Assembly (NCBI RefSeq): GCF_009497895.1
Contig: NZ_CP033116.1
Location: 4,278,001 to 4,342,000, forward strand
Source of the DNA: Halopseudomonas pelagia
GTDB taxonomy: Bacteria; Pseudomonadota; Gammaproteobacteria; Pseudomonadales; Pseudomonadaceae
DNA: 64,000 nt
Direction of reading: 5' to 3'
A model generated the notes under the pieces. It had not been told where the DNA came from. It made no database searches and saw only the letters and a list, made by a program, of their open reading frames with translations. Positions 8,379 through 16,865 of the stretch are shown piece after piece. Each line of letters starts with the position of its first letter. Position 1 is the first letter of the stretch. The position numbers were made by a program, and so were the translations under genes.

Positions 8379-11300
8379 TTGCCAACATCATTCGATGGTC
8401 AGTCGCAAACCGGTTTCTGGTATTGCTGGCGACGCTGTTTTCGGTCGCCTGGGGCATATGGTCGATCCAGAACACCGCCGTTGATGCGCTGCCTGACCTG
8501 TCCGACGTTCAGGTCATCATCCGCACACCCTATGCCGGGCAGGCGCCGCAGATTGTTGAAAATCAGGTCACCTACCCGCTGGCGACGACCATGCTGTCGG
8601 TTCCCGGGGCGAAGACCGTGCGGGGCTATTCATTCTTCGGCGACAGCTATGTGTATGTTCTTTTCGAGGACGATACAGACCTGTACTGGGCGCGATCGCG
8701 GGTGCTCGAGTACCTCAGCCAGGTGCAGAGCCGGCTTCCCGAAGGCGCTGCGCCAGCGCTGGGCCCTGACGCCACCGGAGTAGGCTGGATCTATCAGTAC
8801 GCTCTGGTGGATCGCACCGGCCAGCACGACCTTGCTCAATTGCGGTCGCTGCAGGATTGGTTCCTGCGTTACGAGCTGAAAACCCTCCCCAATGTTGCAG
8901 AGGTCGCGCCGATCGGAGGTATGGTTAAGCAGTACCAAGTAGTGCTGGATCCGATAAGGATGGCCAGTCAGCAGATCACTCAGCAGCAGATCAGGCAGGC
9001 GGTTGAAGAGGCCAACCAAGAGACGGGCGGAAGCGTACTGGAGCTTGCCGAAACCGAATTTATGGTTCGCGCCTCGGGCTATCTCTCATCACTGAAAGAT
9101 TTCCGTACCATTCCGCTCGGCTTGGGCGCTACTGGCACGCCGATAACACTTGGCGATGTCGCGCATATTCAATTGGGACCGGAGATGCGCCGGGGGATTG
9201 CCGAGCTGGACGGCGAAGGCGAGGTAGTCGGTGGCGTGGTGATCTTGCGCAGCGGAAAAAATGCCCGCGAAACGATCACCGCAGTGCAGGCCAAGCTTGA
9301 AGAGCTGAAGAAGAGCCTCCCTGATGGAATTGAGGTGATCACTACCTATGACCGCAGCAAGCTGATTGACAGCGCCGTTTCCAACCTCAGTTTTAAGCTT
9401 CTGGAAGAATTCATTGTTGTCGCGCTGGTGTGCGCCCTGTTCCTCTGGCACCTGCGTTCATCGCTGGTAGCGATTGTCTCTTTGCCGGTGGGTATCCTGA
9501 TCGCCTTCATCATCATGCAGCGGCAGGGGGTGAACGCCAACATCATGTCCCTGGGGGGAATCGCGATCGCCATCGGCGCCATGGTCGACGCTGCGATTGT
9601 GATGATCGAAAATGCCCATAAACACATAGAAGCCTGGCACAAGAAAAATCTGGGCAAGAAACTTGAGGGCGCCGAGCACTGGAAAGTTATCACCAATGCA
9701 GCTACCGAAGTCGGTCCGGCACTGTTCTTCAGCCTGCTTATCATCACCTTGTCGTTTATTCCGGTTTTCACACTGGAAGCCCAGGAGGGCCGGCTATTCG
9801 GCCCGCTTGCCTTCACCAAGACCTATGCCATGGCGGCAGCCGCAGGGCTGTCGGTCACCCTGGTTCCGGTACTGATGGGTTATTGGATCCGCGGCAAGAT
9901 TCCCGACGAGCATCGCAATCCAATCAATCGCGGACTCATCTGGATATATCAGCCGGCTCTCGAAGCCGTGCTCCGTTGGCCGAAAACTACCATCGTGATC
10001 GCATTGGTTATTTTTCTGACGGCACTTTGGCCGATCTCCCGGCTGGGTGGGGAGTTTCTGCCGCCACTGGATGAGGGTGACCTGCTGTACATGCCAACGG
10101 CGTTACCCGGTCTGTCTGTTCAGAAAGCATCGGAACTGCTGCAGCAGACCGACCGCATGATCAAAAGCGTGCCTGAAGTAAAACGCGTTTTCGGCAAGGC
10201 GGGTCGTGCCGACACTGCGACCGATCCGGCACCGCTGACCATGTTCGAGACCACCATCCAGTTCAAGCCCCGGGACCAATGGCGTCCGGGAATGACGCCT
10301 GAAAAACTGGTAAAAGAACTCGACAAGGCAGTGCAGGTGCCTGGGCTGGCCAACCTGTGGATACCGCCAATTCGCAACCGTATCGATATGCTGGCCACCG
10401 GCATCAAGAGTCCAATCGGGGTCAAGGTGTACGGCTCGGACCTGGTACAGATTGACAAGGCCACGCAAGCGGTCGAGCGCATCGCCAAGACGGTTCCAGG
10501 CGTAAGTTCGGCTGTCGCCGAGCGACTCACCGGTGGACGCTATATCGATGTCGACATTGACCGCAGCGCGGCTGCACGTTACGGGCTGAACATTTCCGAA
10601 GTGCAGTCGATCGTGGCGGGCGCCGTCGGCGGTGCCAACATTGGCGAAACCGTAGAAGGGCTGGCTCGTTATCCCATCAGTTTGCGCTACCCGCGCGAAT
10701 GGCGTGATTCATTGACCGACTTGCGCAACCTGCCGATCTACACACCCGAGGGAAGTCAGATCACCCTCGGAACGGTGGCACAGGTCAGTGTGACGGATGG
10801 TCCGCCGATGCTTAAGAGCGAAAATGCCCGTCTTACTGGCTGGGTTTACATAGACGTACGCGATCGCGACATGGCTGCGGTGGTGAACGACCTGCGTACC
10901 AGAATCGACAGCGACGTGCCCCTGGAATCAGGCATGAGCATTAGTTACTCCGGCCAGTTCGAGTTTATGGAGCGCGCCAATGCCAAACTGAAGATGGTGG
11001 TGCCGGCTACGCTACTAATCATTTTTGTGCTGCTTTACCTCATTTTCAACCGGTTCAGCGAAGCCTTACTGATCATGGCGACGCTGCCATTCGCTCTGAC
11101 TGGCGGTGTCTGGTTCCTCTACCTGCTTGATTACAACCTGTCGGTAGCAACTGGCGTGGGATTCATTGCGCTGGCAGGCGTATCGGCCGAGTTTGGCGTG
11201 ATCATGCTCTTATACCTGACCAATGCCTGGAGCGAGCGGGTGAATGCAGGGCGTACGGACCGACCGGCACTCCTTGAAGCAATTCGTGAGGGCGCCGTGC

Positions 11301-11530
11301 AGCGCGTAAGGCCCAAGGCGATGACCGTGGCAGTCATCATAGCTGGCCTGCTTCCAATCCTGCTTGGCAGCGGTACCGGTAGTGAAATCATGAGCCGTAT
11401 TGCTGCACCAATGGTAGGGGGCATGATTACCGCCCCGCTTCTGTCCCTGTTCGTACTCCCGGCGGCTTATCTCCTGATGAGACGCCGGTCCATTAAGCAA
11501 GCCAAACCACAATCTGGAGATTCACTATGA
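8375..11530 (+). CDS. cusA: Cu(I)/Ag(I) RND efflux permease CusA
   Basis: This 1051-residue inner-membrane RND transporter of the heavy-metal efflux family is full length. It starts [18 protein letters not shown], typical of CusA/CzcA. The TM4 signature [18 protein letters not shown] is the form seen in monovalent-metal CusA proteins, differing from the CzcA DFG-containing form. A methionine in [10 protein letters not shown] fits the position of one CusA copper-ligand methionine. It forms a tripartite pump with cusB and cusC and is translationally coupled to cusB and cusF (4-bp overlaps). Cu/Ag specificity is inferred from these motifs and from neighbouring cusF, copS and copR. Confidence 0.93.
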   Translation: MIANIIRWSVANRFLVLLATLFSVAWGIWSIQNTAVDALPDLSDVQVIIRTPYAGQAPQIVENQVTYPLATTMLSVPGAKTVRGYSFFGDSYVYVLFEDDTDLYWARSRVLEYLSQVQSRLPEGAAPALGPDATGVGWIYQYALVDRTGQHDLAQLRSLQDWFLRYELKTLPNVAEVAPIGGMVKQYQVVLDPIRMASQQITQQQIRQAVEEANQETGGSVLELAETEFMVRASGYLSSLKDFRTIPLGLGATGTPITLGDVAHIQLGPEMRRGIAELDGEGEVVGGVVILRSGKNARETITAVQAKLEELKKSLPDGIEVITTYDRSKLIDSAVSNLSFKLLEEFIVVALVCALFLWHLRSSLVAIVSLPVGILIAFIIMQRQGVNANIMSLGGIAIAIGAMVDAAIVMIENAHKHIEAWHKKNLGKKLEGAEHWKVITNAATEVGPALFFSLLIITLSFIPVFTLEAQEGRLFGPLAFTKTYAMAAAAGLSVTLVPVLMGYWIRGKIPDEHRNPINRGLIWIYQPALEAVLRWPKTTIVIALVIFLTALWPISRLGGEFLPPLDEGDLLYMPTALPGLSVQKASELLQQTDRMIKSVPEVKRVFGKAGRADTATDPAPLTMFETTIQFKPRDQWRPGMTPEKLVKELDKAVQVPGLANLWIPPIRNRIDMLATGIKSPIGVKVYGSDLVQIDKATQAVERIAKTVPGVSSAVAERLTGGRYIDVDIDRSAAARYGLNISEVQSIVAGAVGGANIGETVEGLARYPISLRYPREWRDSLTDLRNLPIYTPEGSQITLGTVAQVSVTDGPPMLKSENARLTGWVYIDVRDRDMAAVVNDLRTRIDSDVPLESGMSISYSGQFEFMERANAKLKMVVPATLLIIFVLLYLIFNRFSEALLIMATLPFALTGGVWFLYLLDYNLSVATGVGFIALAGVSAEFGVIMLLYLTNAWSERVNAGRTDRPALLEAIREGAVQRVRPKAMTVAVIIAGLLPILLGSGTGSEIMSRIAAPMVGGMITAPLLSLFVLPAAYLLMRRRSIKQAKPQSGDSL

Positions 11531-11883
11531 AAGCCAAACTGGCACTCGTTCTCGCCCTCGCACTGACTCCAGCAGCCTTTGCTGAAGAGATGAAAGGTAT
11601 GGACATGAAGCACAGCATGCCTATGGACAATATGAAGATGGAGCAAACGGATACCGCTGCGCAGAGCGCAAAGGCGACAGGTACCGTGCGCAACATCAAG
11701 CTGGATAAAGGTACTGTCACTATCGCCCACGGGCCCGTACCAGAACTTGAATGGCCCGCTATGACCATGGGGTTCAAGGCAACGCCTGAACAGCTTGAGG
11801 AGCTCAGCGAAGGGGACGAGATCGAGTTTGAATTCACCTCACAAGGGATGAATTCTACCATCACTTCGATCAAGCAACTTTAA
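11527..11883 (+). CDS. cusF: Periplasmic copper chaperone CusF
   Basis: This 118-residue secreted protein has a cleavable signal peptide ([19 protein letters not shown]). A Met/His/Asp-rich linker ([17 protein letters not shown]) follows, then a CusF OB-fold domain with [18 protein letters not shown]; the conserved H, W and two M residues of the Cu(I)/Ag(I) site are visible. It delivers periplasmic copper to CusB/CusA. The ATG overlaps the cusA stop by 4 bp, so it is the last coupled gene of the operon. Confidence 0.93.
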   Translation: MKAKLALVLALALTPAAFAEEMKGMDMKHSMPMDNMKMEQTDTAAQSAKATGTVRNIKLDKGTVTIAHGPVPELEWPAMTMGFKATPEQLEELSEGDEIEFEFTSQGMNSTITSIKQL

Positions 11884-12018
11884 CCAGCGCCCATGGTTAT
11901 CGACCCTTGTGGTGCGGTAGCCATGCTGACTATGCCTTACTCATTTGTAAGCCTTCCAACAGCTTCCTGTCAGCCTCATACGGTTAATCTGCATACATTC
12001 CCAACAATGAGGTGACAC

Positions 12019-12303
12019 ATGAAAAAGCTAACTTTAACTAAAATGATTATTCCCCTGGCCTTGGCGATCGCGTCTTCATTTGCAATGGCGGAAGACGGCA
12101 GTGATTACGCGCTGAGTAGTGCACCCCGAGCGCAAGCGGCAAAAATGGTGCCACCGTCAACGCACCAAAATTCCTATTTTGTTGGGGCGGCTGACGCAGG
12201 CACTCTGCAAAAAGCAGAGAATCCACGCATGAAATGCGAGATGATGACGAAAGTTTGCGCTGGGAAGATGCACGCTATGGGGAACCCGGCAGCAAACAAG
12301 TAA
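12019..12303 (+). CDS. Small secreted protein of unknown function between cusF and copS
   Basis: This 94-residue protein has a clear signal peptide (MKKLTLTKMIIPLALAIASSFAMA) and a GAGGTGAC ribosome site just upstream. The mature part contains a C-terminal segment MKCEMMTKVCAGKMHAMGN with two cysteines, several methionines and a histidine, plausible soft-metal ligands. I do not recognise a family. It follows cusF by 135 bp and precedes copS by 125 bp on the same strand, so it may be read through from the cus operon or from its own promoter. A periplasmic metal-binding role is inference. Confidence 0.6.
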   Translation: MKKLTLTKMIIPLALAIASSFAMAEDGSDYALSSAPRAQAAKMVPPSTHQNSYFVGAADAGTLQKAENPRMKCEMMTKVCAGKMHAMGNPAANK

Positions 12304-12428
12304 TGTCGCCGAGAATTTGATGCAGCCGGAGCTATCCTTGCTCTATCGCAGGATGGCTCCGTTGCGTATGGTTCCATGCCCCAAGAAGCGGTATCTTGGG
12401 ATTGTCTGGCCATGAACGGGAAACAGGA

Positions 12429-13796
12429 ATGATCAGCTTGTCCCTGCGAAGCAGAATGGCGCTCCTTTTTATAATAGTGGTCACAACCGTTCTGGCGTTC
12501 GCTGCCGTGAGCTTTGATTTTTTTTGTCGCCTGCATTTTGAGCATCAGGATGAACAGGTTCTCCAGCACAAAATTCAGACGCTGAAGTCGGTTCTGACAC
12601 GTAAAGACAGTTTTGAGTCATCCATGGTGCCCGACATCGACCGATTGCTTGACACTTCATTTGGCTTTGCTGCCGTGATTAAAGCCGGAGATCGCGTCGT
12701 TTATTCACATCACAACCTGTCCGAACAATATCTGCCTGTACATAACTCCGGGAATGCTGGCGGGTGGCTAATTCAAGTGGGCCCCAACCTTTACACGGGA
12801 ACTACCCAGCGGATCGGTGAATGGGCGGATGGAGAAGGGACAATTCACCTGGCCCTAGACGTCACGCACCGCACCCACTTTTTTGAAATGATTCGGCGGT
12901 GGTTTATTTATACATTGATAATCAGCGCAATTCTCAGCGGCCTGCTTGGCTTTGCCTTTATTGGTCGAGGGCTCAAGCCGATATCCAGGCTGTCAAAGAC
13001 GACTTCCACCATCACTGCCCATTGCCTGGACACTCGAATCCCTACCGAATCGGTGCCAACCGAACTGCACGAACTGGTCAACAGTTTTAACGCCATGCTT
13101 GAGCGATTGGATAATTCCTTTCTTCGCCTATCGGCCTTTTCAGCGGACATCGCGCATGAGCTACGTACGCCGCTAAACAGCATGCTGACACAAACTGAAG
13201 TCGCGCTGATGAAGGATCGCTCTGACGAAAACTACAAGGACATCCTGTTGTCGACGCTGGAAGAGCTCCGCCGGATGTCGCGTATGGTTGACGACATGCT
13301 ATTTCTGGCCAAAGCCGACAACGGCATGATTACCCCCGATTTCGAGAATCACGACCTGGCAACTATCGGATCGAGCGTGCTCGAATACTACGAATATGCG
13401 GCCGACGAAAAGGGCTTAAAACTGGTCATGAGTGCCGAAGGCGCCACTTGGGTAAAAGGTGACAACCCCATGTTGCGGCGGGCAGTTTCGAACATCTTGT
13501 CCAATGCAGTTCGTTATGCGGACGAAGGTTCTGTTATCGATATTGATGTATTGAGAGCGGATCAATGGGTGCTCTTGAAGGTGAGCAACCAAGGCCCTGT
13601 CATTCCTGCCGAGCATATCGACAAGCTCTTTGACCGCTTTTACCGGATCGATACTGCGCGACGTGAGGGCAGCACCTTGAATGCGGGGCTGGGGATGGCT
13701 ATCACTCGCTCAATCATCGAGGCCCACAAGGGGGCAGTCGAATGCAGGTCTGCGGTCGGAATCACAACATTCGAGATAAGATTGCCGGTAGCCTGA
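12429..13796 (+). CDS. copS: Heavy-metal sensor histidine kinase CopS/CusS
   Basis: This sensor kinase is about 455 residues if it starts at MISLSLRSRMALLF (12429). Two transmembrane helices flank a periplasmic domain of about 130 residues with several histidines. They are followed by HAMP, the H-box FSADIAHELRTPLNSM, the N-box MLRRAVSNILSNAVRYA and the G-box NAGLGMAITRSIIEAHKG. It matches the CusS/CopS heavy-metal kinase family that senses periplasmic copper or silver. Unusually, its partner copR lies downstream on the opposite strand, tail to tail, with 16 bp between stop codons. Confidence 0.92.
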   Translation: MISLSLRSRMALLFIIVVTTVLAFAAVSFDFFCRLHFEHQDEQVLQHKIQTLKSVLTRKDSFESSMVPDIDRLLDTSFGFAAVIKAGDRVVYSHHNLSEQYLPVHNSGNAGGWLIQVGPNLYTGTTQRIGEWADGEGTIHLALDVTHRTHFFEMIRRWFIYTLIISAILSGLLGFAFIGRGLKPISRLSKTTSTITAHCLDTRIPTESVPTELHELVNSFNAMLERLDNSFLRLSAFSADIAHELRTPLNSMLTQTEVALMKDRSDENYKDILLSTLEELRRMSRMVDDMLFLAKADNGMITPDFENHDLATIGSSVLEYYEYAADEKGLKLVMSAEGATWVKGDNPMLRRAVSNILSNAVRYADEGSVIDIDVLRADQWVLLKVSNQGPVIPAEHIDKLFDRFYRIDTARREGSTLNAGLGMAITRSIIEAHKGAVECRSAVGITTFEIRLPVA

Positions 13797-13804
13797 GCCG
13801 GCAA
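13782..13804. terminator. Inverted repeat between convergent copS and copR
   Basis: TTGCCGG (13782-13788) and CCGGCAA (13798-13804) form a perfect 7-bp stem with a 9-base loop across the copS stop codon, at the junction of two convergent genes. It lacks a U-tract, so termination is only a possibility. Confidence 0.3.
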
Positions 13805-13812
13805 CGCCACGT

Positions 13813-14496
13813 CTAGTCGGACTGAGTGCCGTCGATAAAATAACCCATGCCCCGCGCTGTGTGAATCAACTTGACCGGGAAATCATCGTCGATTTTCGCG
13901 CGTAACCGCCGGATGGCAACCTCAATGATATTGGTGTCGCTGTCGAAATTAATATCCCATACCTTCGATGCGATAAGCGACTTGGATAACACTTCACCCC
14001 GCCGGCAAAGCAGGAACTCAAGCAACATGAACTCCTTTGCGGTCAGATCAATGCGCTTTCCACCGCGCTCGACTCTGCGCTTGAGCAGGTCCACCTGAAG
14101 ATCCTCAATGGCCAGGGTAGTCTGGACGGTAGCACCGTTTCCCCGACGCAGAAGCGACCTCACCCGAGCAAGCAACTCGGAGAACGCAAAAGGTTTGATC
14201 AGATAATCATCTGCCCCGAGCTCTAGGCCTTTTACTCTATCTTCCACTCGATCTCGAGCACTCAGAAACAGTGCAGGCGTCTCACTACCTGCGTCACGCA
14301 CCCGCTCAAGCACCTGCCAGCCGTCCAGCCCCGGCATCATCACATCTAGAATCAGCAGATCATATTCCTCATCAAGCGCCTGCTGGACTGCATTAATACC
14401 ATTCGTGACCAAGTCGACTACAAACCCGGCTTCAGCCAAACCCTGTTTCAGGTAAACGCCGGTCTTCGGCTCATCTTCTGCAACCAAGATTTTCAC
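13813..14496 (-). CDS. copR: Copper-responsive OmpR-family response regulator CopR
   Basis: This 228-residue response regulator has a receiver domain ([18 protein letters not shown], phosphoacceptor D in [13 protein letters not shown]) and a winged-helix output domain ([40 protein letters not shown]), as in CopR/CusR. The start is taken as GTG at 14496, preceded by AGGAG, because the family begins at MKILVAEDE; the frame is open further upstream but without support. It is transcribed toward copS. A CopR-type box (14559-14573) lies just upstream next to a TAATAG -10 candidate, suggesting autoregulation. Confidence 0.92.
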   Translation of the reverse strand: MKILVAEDEPKTGVYLKQGLAEAGFVVDLVTNGINAVQQALDEEYDLLILDVMMPGLDGWQVLERVRDAGSETPALFLSARDRVEDRVKGLELGADDYLIKPFAFSELLARVRSLLRRGNGATVQTTLAIEDLQVDLLKRRVERGGKRIDLTAKEFMLLEFLLCRRGEVLSKSLIASKVWDINFDSDTNIIEVAIRRLRAKIDDDFPVKLIHTARGMGYFIDGTQSD

Positions 14497-14558
14497 AATC
14501 AAGCTCCTGCCTATGCAACAGCTCATTGTGCAGTTCTCAGCACAGAGATGCTATTACC

Positions 14559-14573
14559 TGTCAGAAATGTAAT
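14559..14573. promoter_or_regulatory. CopR-type box upstream of copR
   Basis: TGTCAGAAATGTAAT differs by one base from the box at 5101. It sits inside a larger inverted repeat, CCTGTC (14557-14562) and GACAGG (14575-14580). On the minus strand it is immediately next to a TAATAG -10 candidate (14556-14551), in the -35 region of copR. Confidence 0.5.
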
Positions 14574-14616
14574 CGACAGGATCCAACACACAGCAAGTGT
14601 TAGCGCGTCGAACGGA

Positions 14617-14650
14617 TTGGCGCGTCGGGGATTGCCCCCGAGCGCGCCAA
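14617..14650. terminator. Strong hairpin between the Csp gene and copR
   Basis: TTGGCGCG-TCGGGG (14617-14630) pairs with CCCCGAGCGCGCCAA (14636-14650) with one bulged base and a short loop. It lies immediately after the stop codon of the minus-strand Csp gene. No T-run follows, so it may be a transcript-stabilising hairpin or a weak terminator separating the gene from copR. Confidence 0.45.
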
Positions 14651-14654
14651 GCGA

Positions 14655-14981
14655 TTAACCAGCCATCCGCTCACATTCATCTGCACAGGCCATGCAGGCT
14701 TCGGCGCAGCGCTGACAATGGTCCGCTTCGTGCTTCTTGCACTCTTCGCCACAGGCGCGGCAGATTTTGGCGCAGATACGACAAAGTTCAGCGGCATAGT
14801 CGCTGTCTCTTGCCATAAAAGCGGCGGCGACCTGACAGATCTCAGCGCAGTCCATATCCAGCTTGATACATTGCGCCATCATTTTTACGTCGTCTTCGTT
14901 GAGGCAGGCTGCTGCGCAGGTTTGACAGGCGACTGCACAGTTGTTGCAGGCTTGAATGCAGGATTCATATTGGGTATGCAT
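14655..14981 (-). CDS. csp: Cytosolic four-helix-bundle copper storage protein (Csp3-like)
   Basis: This 108-residue protein has about 19 cysteines in repeated CxxxC and CxxC patterns (ESCIQACNNCAVACQTCAAAC, AELCRICAKICRACGEEC), the hallmark of Csp/four-helix-bundle copper-binding proteins that hold many Cu(I) ions in a helix core. The start is taken at 14981 (MHTQYESC), preceded by GGAG; the frame is open upstream but that segment is not Csp-like. There is no signal peptide, so it should be cytosolic like Csp3. It is divergent from the UppS-like gene, and a CopR-type box lies 115 bp upstream. Confidence 0.9.
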   Translation of the reverse strand: MHTQYESCIQACNNCAVACQTCAAACLNEDDVKMMAQCIKLDMDCAEICQVAAAFMARDSDYAAELCRICAKICRACGEECKKHEADHCQRCAEACMACADECERMAG

Positions 14982-15095
14982 ACGTTTATCTCCACAATTA
15001 GCGATTTGAATGCGCCTTGCCCCAGCAAGCCAGGACAAGACACTCCATTTAGTCGACTGACAAATCCGTTGAGAAGTTTCTGAACAAGTACAACC

Positions 15096-15110
15096 TGACA
15101 AAACTGTAAT
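15096..15110. promoter_or_regulatory. CopR-type box between csp and the UppS-like gene
   Basis: TGACAAAACTGTAAT matches the TGnCA-N4-TGTAAT pattern seen at 5101 and 14559. It lies in the 325-bp divergent region (14982-15306), which otherwise shows only weak promoter-like elements such as TAGTAC at 15140. It could serve either gene. Confidence 0.55.
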
Positions 15111-15306
15111 GTTCCAATCGGGTGAGTGACATGTTCAATTAGTACCTTCGTTGAGCGCGCTGAGAGGATAAAAGTGTACTGTGACAACCAGTACTAATAA
15201 TGAGGGTAACGCTCAGCTCCCCTAAAAATGTCATCTTAAGCAACAGGCATTGGATCGGGTGAGCGTTCGCGATGACCGTTTGCGGGATATTGAAAGGATA
15301 ATTGCA

Positions 15307-15921
15307 ATGGCGAAAAACACTACTCCGTGCCATGTCGGTTTCATTCCCGATGGAAACCGCCGCTGGGCGGCGGATCATGACCTGCCCAAGGAAGCGGGAT
15401 ATGCTTATGGCATCGCCCCGGGATTGCTGCTGTACGAGAAATGTAAAGAATACGGAGTCAAGGAAACATCAATCTTCTGCTTTACCCAAGACAACACCAA
15501 GCGGCCTTCCATTCAGAAAAAGGCATTCAGCGATGCCACCGTTACATTTGCGTTGGAGATCGTACGCCGTGGAGCCGCGCTTCTTGTTGTCGGCGATGAG
15601 ACCTCGGCGCAATTTCCCGAGGAATTAAAAGAATTCCGCCAGCGCCAAGGCGTTGGAATGAAGGTAAATTTACTCGTCAACTATGGTTGGGAATGGGATC
15701 TGACCGGCCTTCAAAAAGGTAGCCTGCGTTCGAATGAAGTGTCACGTCTGGATTTAATCGTTCGCTGGGGAGGAGGGTCACGATTGAGCGGTTTTCTCCC
15801 GGTACAGTCGGTTTATGCCGATCTCTATGTCAGAGATGAATATTGGCCAGACTTTGCTCCGCAGCATTTTGAAGATGCGCTGGCCTGGTTTAAAAATCAG
15901 GACCAAACACTCGGCGGCTAA
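15307..15921 (+). CDS. Undecaprenyl diphosphate synthase-like cis-prenyltransferase
   Basis: This protein is 204 residues if started at 15307 (ATG preceded by AAAGGA); the open frame extends upstream without a better site. It carries cis-prenyltransferase motifs: CHVGFIPDGNRRWA with the catalytic-type aspartate D15, EKCKEYGVKETSIFCFTQDNTKRP, VNYGWEWDL, and RWGGGSRLSGFLPVQSVYADLYV...WPDF. It is shorter than housekeeping UppS (about 250), and the conserved glutamate of the R-x-G-E-x-R-x-S motif is absent. It is probably a divergent paralogue rather than the essential enzyme. It shares a divergent promoter region and a CopR-type box with csp, suggesting copper-linked polyprenyl or envelope function (inference). 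Confidence 0.8.
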   Translation: MAKNTTPCHVGFIPDGNRRWAADHDLPKEAGYAYGIAPGLLLYEKCKEYGVKETSIFCFTQDNTKRPSIQKKAFSDATVTFALEIVRRGAALLVVGDETSAQFPEELKEFRQRQGVGMKVNLLVNYGWEWDLTGLQKGSLRSNEVSRLDLIVRWGGGSRLSGFLPVQSVYADLYVRDEYWPDFAPQHFEDALAWFKNQDQTLGG

Positions 15922-16027
15922 TAGCGTTGCTATCGCTGACAGCTGTGGCGCAGCAGTTCATGATAACTACTACAAACCTTTTGACGGCCGTCAGCACGTT
16001 TCCGACACTGACGACCGACAGCTAGCG

Positions 16028-16321
16028 TCACTCGGCCTTTTCAAGCTCGGTAACAATGTAGTTACCACCTTCTTTGTCAGCACGGAATCTGACCTTGTCC
16101 CCGGCAGTCAGCCCTTCCAGCTCCGCCGCATTCTCGACCCTGAACACCATGGTCATGGGAGGCATTTTCAGGTTGTCGATCGGGCCGTGGCGCAAGGTGA
16201 CACGCTGCCCAGCCTGATCAATCTTTCTCAGCTCACCTTCGGTCATGGCGTCATGCTCGTCTGCCATGGCGGAGGTGGCAGTAAGCGCACATGCCACAAA
16301 GAACATCATTACTTTTTTCAT
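16028..16321 (-). CDS. CusF-like periplasmic copper-binding protein
   Basis: This 97-residue secreted protein has a signal peptide (MKKVMMFFVACALTATSAMA) and a CusF domain, LRHGPIDNLKMPPMTMVFRV. The His and MxM ligands are present; the tryptophan of CusF is replaced by K-M. The start at 16321 is supported by AGGAG nine bases upstream. It is the last gene of a minus-strand copper operon after the cupredoxin. It may accept or deliver periplasmic Cu(I); no RND permease is encoded in this operon. Confidence 0.88.
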   Translation of the reverse strand: MKKVMMFFVACALTATSAMADEHDAMTEGELRKIDQAGQRVTLRHGPIDNLKMPPMTMVFRVENAAELEGLTAGDKVRFRADKEGGNYIVTELEKAE

Positions 16322-16352
16322 CGTATTGCTCCTGTTACTCAAGGTTAATAGC

Positions 16353-16844
16353 TCAGTTCGTGCTTACTTCAAGACCGCCAACCATGCCGGCTTGAAAGTG
16401 CCCTGGCAGCAGGCAAGCAAAGTCAAAGCGCCCGGCTCGATTGAAGGTCCAGATCAGCGTTTGCGTTTGCCCCGCTGCTACGTGCGCCATATAGGGCTCG
16501 TCATGCTCCATACCCGGAAATTTGGCCATCAGTGCGGCATGCTCTTTCAGCTCCGCAGCGGTGCCCAATACCAGTTCATGCAGCATTTTCCCTTCGTTTT
16601 TAATTACCAGTTTCAGCGTCTCACCCTCAGCCACTTCGAAATGATCCGGGGTAAAGCGCATGTTGTCGTTCATGCGAATGACTAACTCGCGATCTACCTG
16701 GTCCTCGCTTGCGCCGATGCCCCAGGCCTTTTGCTCCGGCGGCATCGCACTGCGCGCGCTATCTTCGGCGTCGCCATGCGCCAATACGCCGAACGACAGC
16801 GTACTTAGCGCCGCAATGACTGTTATCCGTATTAACGTGTTCAT
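16353..16844 (-). CDS. Periplasmic cupredoxin
   Basis: This 163-residue secreted blue-copper protein has a signal peptide (MNTLIRITVIAALSTLSFGVLA), then HGDAEDS and a cupredoxin fold. The type 1 copper ligands are visible: His in KMLHELVLG, and Cys-His-Met in FACLLPGHFQAGM. It lies 21 bp downstream of the multicopper oxidase and is probably an electron-transfer or copper-carrier partner for it. The Met axial ligand and the spacing fit plastocyanin/azurin-like proteins found in Pseudomonas copper clusters. Confidence 0.88.
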   Translation of the reverse strand: MNTLIRITVIAALSTLSFGVLAHGDAEDSARSAMPPEQKAWGIGASEDQVDRELVIRMNDNMRFTPDHFEVAEGETLKLVIKNEGKMLHELVLGTAAELKEHAALMAKFPGMEHDEPYMAHVAAGQTQTLIWTFNRAGRFDFACLLPGHFQAGMVGGLEVSTN

Positions 16845-16865
16845 CTGTATATCTCCCGTTGCAGA

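Noticed and set aside
14982..15101. Forty-residue N-terminal extension of the Csp frame
   Set aside because: It is cysteine-poor and unlike Csp, covers the divergent promoter region, and a proper ribosome site exists for the ATG at 14981.
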